Source of the DNA: Oscillospiraceae bacterium
Lineage (GTDB): Bacteria > Bacillota_A > Clostridia > Oscillospirales > Ruminococcaceae
Reading direction: 5' to 3'
DNA length: 12,417 bases
Assembly (NCBI GenBank): GCA_017848205.1
Contig: JAGDDO010000039.1
Coordinates: forward strand, 1-12,417
A program made the position numbers and the translations under genes. Under the pieces are notes generated by a model. That model saw only the letters and a program-made list of their open reading frames with translations, was not told the origin of the DNA and ran no database searches. The stretch's first letter is position 1; each line of letters opens with the position of its first letter. Below, piece after piece: positions 6,677 to 12,417 of this stretch.

Positions 6677-6700
6677 AATGGTGGTGCCTTCGGCACAATT
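6651..6700 (+). repeat. Palindromic repeat, full copy 2 (50 nt)
   Basis: Identical to 5125-5174. Its left part is translated as the end of the 133-residue protein, including the TGA at 6674-6676. The copy ends 2 nt before the terminator stem shared with the convergent regulator gene. Confidence 0.85.
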
Positions 6701-6702
6701 GA

Positions 6703-6736
6703 AAAAAATCCAGCTGTCGGTGCAGCTGGATTTTTT
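6703..6736. terminator. Bidirectional terminator between convergent genes
   Basis: AAAAAATCCAGCTG (6703-6716) is perfectly complementary to 6723-6736 with a 6-nt TCGGTG loop, giving A and T tracts on both sides. It serves the 133-residue gene on + and the AraC-family gene on -, whose stop is 8 nt away. Confidence 0.9.
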
Positions 6737-6744
6737 GTCTAATG

Positions 6745-7482
6745 TTATCTGTTATTTCTATAATACTTTTCACGGTAAACCTTTGGTGTCATTCCTGTGA
6801 TCTCCTTGAATACGGCTATAAATACGCTTTGTGTGGAAAATCCCAGCGAGGTAGATATCACGGAGTAGGGCAGTTCAGAGTATCGGAGCAGATTCTGAGC
6901 TGTATCTACCCGTGCTTCTTTAACAAATCGTTTCAGTGGAACGCCGGTTTCCTGTCGGAACAGCCTTGAAAGATATGCAGGATTCAGCTCTGTAACTTTT
7001 GCAAGAGCCTTTACAGAAAGGTCGGCACCTAAATTTTCATAGATATGATCAATGCACTTGCGGATATGAAGAGATATAACTGCTTCTTTACGTATTTCCT
7101 GCATTCGCTCAGTGAAATCAAGACACATATCTTCATAAAGTTTATGTACACATTCTATTGTATTACAATTATCAGTTTTGAGAACGTAGAGATCTGACAG
7201 CGTACATGCTTCTGTCTGTCCCATACCTGTGTTCATACATGCGGAAGCTATTGCCGATGCAGATAGAACGAAGTTATATAAAGCGTTTTGAAGCTTGTTT
7301 TTGGACATTATCCTGTCGTCTGTCAGAGCAAGCTCGCCAAGGCTAAGCTGCTTTTTAACTGATTCAATATCACCATTGCATACTGAAGTGAACTCAACTT
7401 GTTTTGCCGAAGGTTCTGAACGCTTGAAATTATACATTTTCTGCCGAAACAGCTCTGCATTTAGCTCATTTCTGATTTTCAT
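6745..7482 (-). CDS. AraC-family transcriptional regulator
   Basis: 245 residues. The C-terminal AraC/XylS DNA-binding domain (about 141-245) has two helix-turn-helix units: the first around LSVKALAKVTELNPAYLSRLFR (155-176), the second around YSVISTSLGFSTQSVFIAVFKEITG (206-230). It ends with the family signature GMTPKVYR. The N-terminal 130 residues lack the cupin arm of classical AraC and resemble the helical sensor part of many Bacillota AraC-type regulators (NKLQNALYNFVLSASAIASACM...LSDLYV); the ligand is unknown. It is transcribed divergently from the MATE exporter with 113 bp between start codons. Its own promoter and two direct repeats lie in that gap, so it probably autoregulates and activates the exporter. 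GGCAGGCGG upstream of the ATG is the ribosome site. Confidence 0.88.
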   Translation of the reverse strand: MKIRNELNAELFRQKMYNFKRSEPSAKQVEFTSVCNGDIESVKKQLSLGELALTDDRIMSKNKLQNALYNFVLSASAIASACMNTGMGQTEACTLSDLYVLKTDNCNTIECVHKLYEDMCLDFTERMQEIRKEAVISLHIRKCIDHIYENLGADLSVKALAKVTELNPAYLSRLFRQETGVPLKRFVKEARVDTAQNLLRYSELPYSVISTSLGFSTQSVFIAVFKEITGMTPKVYREKYYRNNR

Positions 7483-7508
7483 TTACACCGCCTGCCTTTC
7501 ATCTGCAG

Positions 7509-7537
7509 ATTATATCACTTTTCAGCTATTAATTCAA
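7509..7537 (-). promoter_or_regulatory. Promoter for the AraC-family gene
   Basis: On the minus strand TTGAAT (7537-7532) and a consensus TATAAT (7514-7509) are spaced by 17 bp, 27 bp upstream of the ATG. Confidence 0.7.
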
Positions 7538-7552
7538 GTTTTCAGATATAAA
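7517..7552 (+). promoter_or_regulatory. Candidate AraC-type operator: two direct repeats phased by 20 bp
   Basis: TTTTCAG occurs at 7519-7525 and 7539-7545. The surrounding 16-nt units (7517-7532 and 7537-7552) agree at 13 of 16 positions and are offset by exactly 20 bp, about two helical turns, as in AraC-type half-sites. They cover the spacer and -35 of the regulator promoter and the probable -35 of the exporter promoter. Confidence 0.5.
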
Positions 7553-7570
7553 ACACGGCTTAGATATGAT
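7541..7570 (+). promoter_or_regulatory. Probable promoter for the MATE gene, weak -35
   Basis: TATGAT (7565-7570) lies 18 bp after TTCAGA (7541-7546), a poor -35 that overlaps the second direct repeat. A weak -35 next to an operator is typical of an activator-dependent promoter. Confidence 0.45.
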
Positions 7571-7595
7571 ATAGTTATTGGCAGAGGTGATATGA

Positions 7596-8927
7596 ATGGA
7601 CCATACAAATGACCTGACAACAGGTAAAGTATCAGGAAAACTGCTTGGCTTTTTCTTTCCGATGCTGTTTACAAATCTTCTCCAGCAGATCTACTCAGTA
7701 GCTGATACAGCTATCGTCGGACGTGGATTAGGAGACAATGCACTTGGCGCAGTAGGGAACTTGTCTTCCTTATCGTTACTGATAATTGGTTTTTCGATGG
7801 GCGTTACAGGCGGATTTGCGGTTATCATTGCTCAGAACTTCGGTTCTGGTGATATGACTGCTTTACGTAAATCTGTTGCAATGTCTGTTAAGCTTTCAGC
7901 AATACTGACGGCGATTCTTACGGTGACAGGCTGCTTGCTGCTTAAACCGATATTGCTATTGATGCGTACAGACCGGATCATACTGGAAGACAGTCTGCTA
8001 TACGGATATATTATCTTTGGCGGGTTGATTTCAACAATAGCATATAATCTGCTTTCAGGTGTTCTGCGCTCAGTCGGAGACAGTAAAACTCCGTTTGTTG
8101 CAATCATGATCTCCTCGGCAGTTAATATTGCGCTGGACTTCATGATGATATTTCTTTTTCATACAGGAGTTGAAGGAGCTGCGGCGGCAACAGTTATATC
8201 ACAAGGTATATCCGCATTTATCTGCTATCAGAAAATAAAACAGATACCTGAGCTTGAAATCACTAAAGATGATTTTAAATCTGATATGCCAATGTCCTTG
8301 CTGCTCCTTAAAAACGGCATACCGATGGCTTGCATGAACTCGATTACGGCAGTCGGATGTATGGTCGTTCAGGGGTATGTCAATGATTGCGGTGTAGTCT
8401 TTACATCGGCATATTCGGTGTGCAGCAAATATCTGAATCTGTTTATGCTTCCGTCACTCACGGCAGGATTTGCAGTTTCTTCGTTTGTCAGTCAGAATTT
8501 CGGTGCAGGAAAAACCGAGCGTATCAGGAAAGGCGTTCGTGTTTGTTTTGGTATTGCACTGGTTTCTTATCTGTGCTTAGGTTCTGCTATGATACTGTAT
8601 TCAAAACAGCTTGCTGATTTTATGCTTGATGAGAGTGAGACGATTTCTCTTTCCACGGAATATCTGAGAATATGCGGTGCAGGTTTGATACTGCTGAATT
8701 TGTTGTTTATTTACCGCAATGCAACGCAGGGGATGGGCTATCCGTTGATTCCGATGCTTTCGGGAATTGCAGAAATGGCTCTTCGTATTCCTGCAATCAT
8801 TTTCCTGCTTCCGGATATAGGTTTTCGTGCAACCGCTTACGCTGAGATTGCTGCATGGACAGGAGCACTGGCTCTGAACGCGGGAGCATATATTATCTGC
8901 TTTAAGAAAACAGAATATAAAAAGTAA
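7596..8927 (+). CDS. MATE-family multidrug/toxic-compound efflux transporter
   Basis: 443 residues with about 12 hydrophobic membrane segments and no signal peptide, the normal length of NorM/DinF-type MATE exporters, which expel cationic drugs or metabolites using a Na+ or H+ gradient. Family hallmarks include the opening LTTGKVSGKLLGFFFPMLFTNLLQQIYSVADTAIVGR, the GFSMGVTGGFAVIIAQNFG segment in the first half, and the equivalent AGFAVSSFVSQNFGAGK in the second half, showing the internal two-fold repeat. GAGGTGA (7584-7589) supports ATG 7596. It is divergent from the AraC-type regulator, likely its controller. The last codons (KKTEYKK) and the TAA stop fall inside the dispersed terminator-hairpin repeat: the 5' arm is coding and the stop is the loop, so the natural C-terminus may have been changed by repeat insertion. 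The substrate cannot be inferred. Confidence 0.9.
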   Translation: MDHTNDLTTGKVSGKLLGFFFPMLFTNLLQQIYSVADTAIVGRGLGDNALGAVGNLSSLSLLIIGFSMGVTGGFAVIIAQNFGSGDMTALRKSVAMSVKLSAILTAILTVTGCLLLKPILLLMRTDRIILEDSLLYGYIIFGGLISTIAYNLLSGVLRSVGDSKTPFVAIMISSAVNIALDFMMIFLFHTGVEGAAAATVISQGISAFICYQKIKQIPELEITKDDFKSDMPMSLLLLKNGIPMACMNSITAVGCMVVQGYVNDCGVVFTSAYSVCSKYLNLFMLPSLTAGFAVSSFVSQNFGAGKTERIRKGVRVCFGIALVSYLCLGSAMILYSKQLADFMLDESETISLSTEYLRICGAGLILLNLLFIYRNATQGMGYPLIPMLSGIAEMALRIPAIIFLLPDIGFRATAYAEIAAWTGALALNAGAYIICFKKTEYKK

Positions 8928-8946
8928 TTTTTATGTTCTGTTTTTT
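8907..8946 (+). terminator. AT-rich terminator hairpin overlapping the MATE 3' end
   Basis: A 17-bp stem (8907-8923 with 8928-8944, one G-U pair), GTAA loop containing the TAA stop, then TTTTTT overlapping the 3' arm end. It is homologous to the terminator at 6184-6226. Confidence 0.75.
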
Positions 8947-8968
8947 CAATAGTACGCCGAAGGCGTTC
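8907..8968 (+). repeat. Repeat, short copy B (terminator hairpin + CGCCGAAGGCG half)
   Basis: 8928-8968 is identical to 6208-6248 (41 nt), and the 5' arms also match (8907-8923 with 6184-6200). The copy breaks off after GGCGTTC and is followed by an unrelated terminator. Confidence 0.8.
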
Positions 8969-8971
8969 CAT

Positions 8972-9003
8972 AGCTGTGAAGCGATCCGCTTCGCAGCTTT
9001 TTT
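8972..9003 (+). terminator. Rho-independent terminator upstream of mutS
   Basis: AGCTGTGAAGCG (8972-8983) pairs with 8987-8998 over 12 bp with one G-U pair and an ATC loop, followed by TTTTT. It is a second terminator after the MATE gene and insulates mutS. Confidence 0.85.
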
Positions 9004-9009
9004 ACAACC

Positions 9010-9039
9010 TTGACATTAGCAAAACCATGATGTTATAAT
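9010..9039 (+). promoter_or_regulatory. Strong promoter for mutS-mutL
   Basis: Consensus TTGACA (9010-9015) and TATAAT (9034-9039) with 18-bp spacing and an extended -10 TG (9031-9032). It directly follows the terminator, so mutS does not depend on upstream transcription. Confidence 0.85.
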
Positions 9040-9088
9040 TATAATGTTGTGCGGCTGAAGATAATGTACAGCAAGAAGGAGAACCCAT

Positions 9089-10285
9089 ATGCTTTATAAG
9101 GACATTGACAGAGAAAAAATATCACCGATGATGAAACAGTACTGTGACATCAAGGACAAGTACATGGAATACATACTGTTTTTCCGTCTCGGCGATTTTT
9201 ATGAAATGTTTTTTGACGATGCGATAACTGTTTCACGCGCGCTTGAACTTACTCTTACAGGACGCGACTGCGGACTTGAGGAAAGAGCTCCTATGTGCGG
9301 TGTTCCTTTTCACAGTTCAGATGTATATACAAAAAAACTTATAGAACTCGGCTACAAGGTCGCAGTCTGCGAACAGATGGAAGACCCGAACGAGGCAAAG
9401 GGCATAGTTATCCGTGACGTCGTAAAGATAATCACACCGGGTACTCTTATTGAGGGCAGCATGCTCGATGACTCCACAAACAACTACATCTGCTGTGCCT
9501 ATTACAAAGACGGCGAGTGCGCTGTGTGCTGTGCCGACATATCCACAGGTGACGCATCGGTCTCAGCAGTTCTTTCCGGAAAGGAACTGGAAAACGACAT
9601 AATAAACGATCTGTCAAGATACCGTCCTTCGGAAGTTATTTTCAACAGCGATTTTCTGAAACTTGAAACAGTCTGCGATTTTATAAAGTCAAGACTTGAA
9701 TGCTCATATACTGTCCGTGATGATATCTGTTTTGATACCAAGGAAAAGCAGGAGATAGTTTCAAAGCAGTTTTCGGTTTCATCATACGCTGATCTTTTCC
9801 TTCCGGAAGATGATATACGCACATGCGCAGTATGCGGACTTTTCGATTATTTCTACGAAACACAGCGTTCACTTACCGGACGTTTTACTGAAATAAAACT
9901 TGCAGATGACAATGCTTTCATGAGCCTTGATCTTTCCGCAAGAAGAAACCTCGAACTCTGTGAGACCTTAAGAAACAAGGAAAAGAAGGGTTCTCTCCTC
10001 TGGGTGATGGATGATACCAAAACTTCAATGGGAAAAAGACTTCTCCGTTCATACATCGAACAGCCGCTTTTAAGTCCTGCACGTATAATCGACAGACTCA
10101 ACGCAGTGGATGCACTGGTAAATGACTCTGTTGCACTTCTTGAACTCCGTGACAGACTTGACCGTGTTTACGACATCGAGCGTCTCATGACCCGCGTCAT
10201 GTACAAGACTGCAACTCCGCGTGATCTTAAGGCGCTGTCCATGACATCCCTTGAACTTCCGGGAATCAAGGAACAGCTTAAGTGA
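9089..10285 (+). CDS. mutS: MutS N-terminal fragment (domains I-II and start of III)
   Basis: 398 residues from the normal start to the TGA. It contains the mismatch-recognition domain, connector domain and the first part of the core/lever domain (through TPRDLKALSMTSLELPGIKEQLK), but no clamp and no ATPase. Alone it is expected to be unstable or inactive. Standard annotation pipelines would call it a separate gene. Confidence 0.75.
   Translation: MLYKDIDREKISPMMKQYCDIKDKYMEYILFFRLGDFYEMFFDDAITVSRALELTLTGRDCGLEERAPMCGVPFHSSDVYTKKLIELGYKVAVCEQMEDPNEAKGIVIRDVVKIITPGTLIEGSMLDDSTNNYICCAYYKDGECAVCCADISTGDASVSAVLSGKELENDIINDLSRYRPSEVIFNSDFLKLETVCDFIKSRLECSYTVRDDICFDTKEKQEIVSKQFSVSSYADLFLPEDDIRTCAVCGLFDYFYETQRSLTGRFTEIKLADDNAFMSLDLSARRNLELCETLRNKEKKGSLLWVMDDTKTSMGKRLLRSYIEQPLLSPARIIDRLNAVDALVNDSVALLELRDRLDRVYDIERLMTRVMYKTATPRDLKALSMTSLELPGIKEQLK
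10283..10285 (+). other. Premature TGA stop inside mutS
   Basis: TGA with C at the +4 position, a context known in other bacteria to be relatively leaky. One substitution from Cys, Trp, Arg, Gly, Ser or Leu codons. TGA is used as a normal stop by miaB, the YlbF-like gene and the esterase here, so genome-wide reassignment is excluded. Confidence 0.85.
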
Positions 10286-10471
10286 CTTGCTTCGTCAAAG
10301 CTCCTTTCCGCACTTGAAAAGGATATTTTCACCCTCGACGAAATTGCAAATCTCATTGAAAATGCGATCGTTGACGAGCCGCCGGTAACCGTCAAGGACG
10401 GCGGAGTTATACGTGACGGATTCAACGAAAAGCTTGATGAGCTCCGTAACATAATCTCAGGCGGAACCGAC

Positions 10472-11710
10472 ATGATCGATAAGATCGTTGAACGCGAAAG
10501 GGAGAGAACGGGCATCAAGGGCCTCAAGACCGGTTACAACAGAGTTTTCGGCTACTTCCTTGAAGTTACCCGTTCCTACTACGACCTTGTCCCGGCTGAT
10601 TATATAAGAAAGCAGACCCTTACAAACTGTGAGCGCTTTATCACCGAGGAACTGAAACAGGCCGAGAACACCATTATCGGTGCCAAGGACAAGGTGCTCG
10701 CACTTGAAAGTGATATATTCAATGAAGTCAGGGACTATGTGGCTTCAAAGCTTGAAGAAGTTCAGAAAACCGCATCGGCTCTTGCCGTGGTGGACGTAAT
10801 GTGTTCATTTGCCTCGGTAGCTATCGCAAACCGCTACACCAAGCCGGATATTTCAGCCGACGGTGTTATCGAAATAACCGACGGACGTCATCCGGTAGTT
10901 GAACTTATGCTGGGCGATGAAGTCTTCGTTCCGAACGATACATTTATAGATACAAAAGCAAACCGCATGTCCGTAATAACCGGACCGAACATGTCGGGTA
11001 AATCCACCTACATGCGTCAGGTAGCCCTTATCACCCTTATGGCTCAGATGGGTTCCTTCGTTCCTGCAAAGTCGGCGCGTATCTCTGTAGTTGACAAGAT
11101 CTTCACACGAATAGGCGCTTCGGACGACCTTACAGCCGGTCAGAGTACCTTCATGGTCGAGATGAGCGAAGTTGCGGATATTCTTAAACACGCAACGAAG
11201 CAGAGCCTTGTAATTCTCGATGAGGTCGGACGCGGAACTTCGACCTTCGACGGTATCAGCATTGCCAGAGCGGTGGCTGAAAACATATGTAACAGCAGAA
11301 GCCTTGGCTGCAAGACGCTGTTTGCCACACACTATCATGAGCTTATCTGCCTTGAAAACGAGCTTGAAGGCGTTAAGAACTACAGTATTGCCGTAAAGAA
11401 GCACGGTGAGAATATACGCTTCCTACGTAAAATAGTTCCGGGGGGCGTTGACGACAGCTACGGTATCGAAGTAGCGCGTCTTGCCGGTGTTCCGCAGAAG
11501 GTCATCACCAGAGCAAGAGAACTCCTTAAGGTTCTCGAACAGAATTCAGACAAGGGAAAACCGGACTTTGAAGCAAACAATGAGCAGATGAGTTTTGCCG
11601 GAATGACAAACGAAAGTGCTCTGGACAAATTAAGAAAAACAAACATTTCCGAGCTTTCGGACGCCGAGTGCCGTGAGCTTCTGGAAGATATGTACGCAAT
11701 GATAAAGTAA
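10472..11710 (+). CDS. mutS: MutS C-terminal fragment (clamp, rest of lever, ATPase)
   Basis: 412 residues from the first ATG after the premature stop, in the same frame. Between the stop and this ATG the 62 codons include no alternative ATG, GTG or TTG, and only a weak GGCGGA precedes the ATG. Independent translation is therefore doubtful, although an intact ATPase domain is encoded. It starts at MIDKIVERERERTGIKGLK, in the lever/clamp region. Confidence 0.65.
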   Translation: MIDKIVERERERTGIKGLKTGYNRVFGYFLEVTRSYYDLVPADYIRKQTLTNCERFITEELKQAENTIIGAKDKVLALESDIFNEVRDYVASKLEEVQKTASALAVVDVMCSFASVAIANRYTKPDISADGVIEITDGRHPVVELMLGDEVFVPNDTFIDTKANRMSVITGPNMSGKSTYMRQVALITLMAQMGSFVPAKSARISVVDKIFTRIGASDDLTAGQSTFMVEMSEVADILKHATKQSLVILDEVGRGTSTFDGISIARAVAENICNSRSLGCKTLFATHYHELICLENELEGVKNYSIAVKKHGENIRFLRKIVPGGVDDSYGIEVARLAGVPQKVITRARELLKVLEQNSDKGKPDFEANNEQMSFAGMTNESALDKLRKTNISELSDAECRELLEDMYAMIK

Positions 11711-11723
11711 CAGGAGGGAAGTC

Positions 11724-12417
11724 ATGCCGTCAATAAATGTACTCAGCCGTGAGATATCAGAACTCATAGCAGCAGGTGAAGTTATCGAAAGACCGTCATC
11801 AGTTATAAAGGAACTTATCGAAAACTCGATAGATGCCGGTTCAAAGCATATAACCGTCGAGATAAAACACGGGGGAACTACATTTATCCGTATAGCAGAC
11901 GATGGATGCGGCATAGCTTATGAGGATGTTCCGAAGGCGTTTTTAAGACATGCGACCAGCAAGATAAAGGATGCGGACGACCTTAACAGTATCCTCACTC
12001 TCGGATTCAGAGGAGAGGCGCTGGCTTCCGTATGCGCTGTTTCGAAAACGGATATCATGACAAAGCAGGCAGCGGATGATCTCGGTACACACTATACTAT
12101 CGAGGGTTCTGAGGAAAAACTTTACGAGCAGACCGGCTGCCCGGACGGTACCACGATTATAATACGTGATCTTTTCTACAACGTTCCTGCACGTCAGAAG
12201 TTCATGAAAAAGGATGCTGTCGAAGGCAATATGGTAGCCGGAATAGTGAACAAGATAGCAATGTCACATCCGGAGATAGCCTTCAAATTCATCCGTGACA
12301 ACAAGCTTGAATTCAGCACTGCCGGTGACGGAAAGATGTATTCGGCGATGTTTGCAGTTTACGGCAGGACCTTTGCCGGAGACATGATACCTGTTGACTA
12401 CGAACAGGACGGCATTC
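11724..12417 (+). CDS. mutL: DNA mismatch repair protein MutL, 3'-truncated by window edge
   Basis: 231 codons of the N-terminal GHKL ATPase are visible; the frame is open to the window end. MutL couples MutS mismatch recognition to downstream excision and in Bacillota usually carries a C-terminal endonuclease domain, which lies outside the window. ATPase motifs are intact: the opening LIAAGEVIERPSSVIKELIEN with E33-N34, DDGCGI (59-64), HATSKI (76-81) and TLGFRGEAL (92-100). AGGAGGG (11712-11718) lies just upstream of ATG 11724, and the gene starts 13 nt after mutS, so the two form an operon. Because mutS is broken early, ribosomes stopping at 10285 could lower mutL expression by polarity, which is an inference. 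Confidence 0.95.
   Translation, partial: MPSINVLSREISELIAAGEVIERPSSVIKELIENSIDAGSKHITVEIKHGGTTFIRIADDGCGIAYEDVPKAFLRHATSKIKDADDLNSILTLGFRGEALASVCAVSKTDIMTKQAADDLGTHYTIEGSEEKLYEQTGCPDGTTIIIRDLFYNVPARQKFMKKDAVEGNMVAGIVNKIAMSHPEIAFKFIRDNKLEFSTAGDGKMYSAMFAVYGRTFAGDMIPVDYEQDGI

Larger units (their letters stand above)
9089..11710 (+). pseudogene. mutS: DNA mismatch repair ATPase MutS, interrupted by one in-frame TGA
   Basis: Read through the TGA at 10283-10285 (codon 399), this is a normal full-length MutS of 873 codons, which recognises mismatches and small loops and recruits MutL. Domain I has the mismatch-wedging F37-Y-E39 (GDFYEMF). The ATPase domain has Walker A GPNMSGKST (632-640), Walker B VILDEVGRGTS and the LFATHYHEL motif. 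QMSF near the C-terminus (11585-11596) could be a beta-clamp contact. Sequence on both sides of the TGA aligns without gap to other MutS proteins (EQLK then LASSKLL), so one substitution explains the break. As read, translation stops before the clamp and ATPase, so function should be lost unless the stop is suppressed or is a base error. AAGGAG (9076-9081) supports ATG 9089; mutL follows 13 nt after the stop. Confidence 0.9.

Noticed and set aside
5125..6700. CRISPR array
   Set aside because: Copies are separated by whole genes, not by short uniform spacers, and no cas gene is present.
5125..8968. Integron attC sites
   Set aside because: The repeats are palindromic and gene-terminal, but I see no paired core sites of the GTTRRRY/RYYYAAC type and no integrase gene in the window.
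10283..10330. Selenocysteine insertion at the mutS TGA
   Set aside because: The only downstream stem (TCCTTT 10302-10307 with AAAGGA 10318-10323) is weak and lacks the usual bacterial SECIS loop features. MutS has no known selenocysteine, and the site is in a variable linker.
10853..11404. 183-codon open frame on the minus strand inside mutS
   Set aside because: It lies opposite the conserved MutS ATPase coding frame, with no homology I recognise and no ribosome site; it is a shadow frame.

Overview
The window looks like chromosomal DNA of a low-to-mid GC Bacillota, most likely a Ruminococcus-type anaerobic gut or rumen bacterium. This is inferred from three things: strong AGGAGG-type ribosome sites, a CE1-like carbohydrate esterase at the left edge, and the housekeeping set miaB - ylbF/ymcA-like gene - mutS - mutL. 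Bacillus subtilis has the corresponding order (miaB-ymcA-cotE-mutS-mutL). No RNA gene, CRISPR array or insertion-sequence transposase is visible.

Layout. 1-618 is the 3' end of an esterase gene, followed by two terminator hairpins and a sigma-A type promoter. 875-4278 is a + strand run: miaB (tRNA ms2i6A37 synthase, probably starting at a TTG), a YlbF/YmcA-family protein with a cysteine-rich tail, and a secreted coiled-coil/M23 peptidoglycan hydrolase, ending in a terminator. 4330-8970 is an accessory block that looks AT-richer: a nitroreductase with a structured leader, a DUF2262 protein, an unrecognised 133-residue protein, and a divergent AraC-regulator/MATE-exporter pair. 8972-12417 returns to core genes: a terminator, a strong promoter, mutS and the 5' part of mutL.

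Three things stand out. First, mutS carries a single in-frame TGA (10283-10285). The frame is otherwise perfect on both sides, so MutS is split in its core/lever region. This is either a real mismatch-repair lesion (possible mutator) or a base error. Second, the accessory block is peppered with a palindromic repeat family. There are two identical 50-nt copies and two shorter copies fused to a long AT-rich terminator hairpin. One copy lies at or just after the end of each + strand accessory gene, and two of them supply the last codons and/or the stop codon of the gene. Third, the nitroreductase leader folds into nested hairpins whose module order resembles that of one repeat copy.

How the genes fit together: miaB and the YlbF/YmcA-like gene are probably co-transcribed, joining tRNA modification with an Fe-S-linked RNA-processing or regulatory factor; the M23 gene follows 2 nt later. 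mutS-mutL form a mismatch-repair operon under their own promoter. The AraC regulator probably controls the divergent MATE pump through two 20-bp-phased direct repeats in the shared promoter region.
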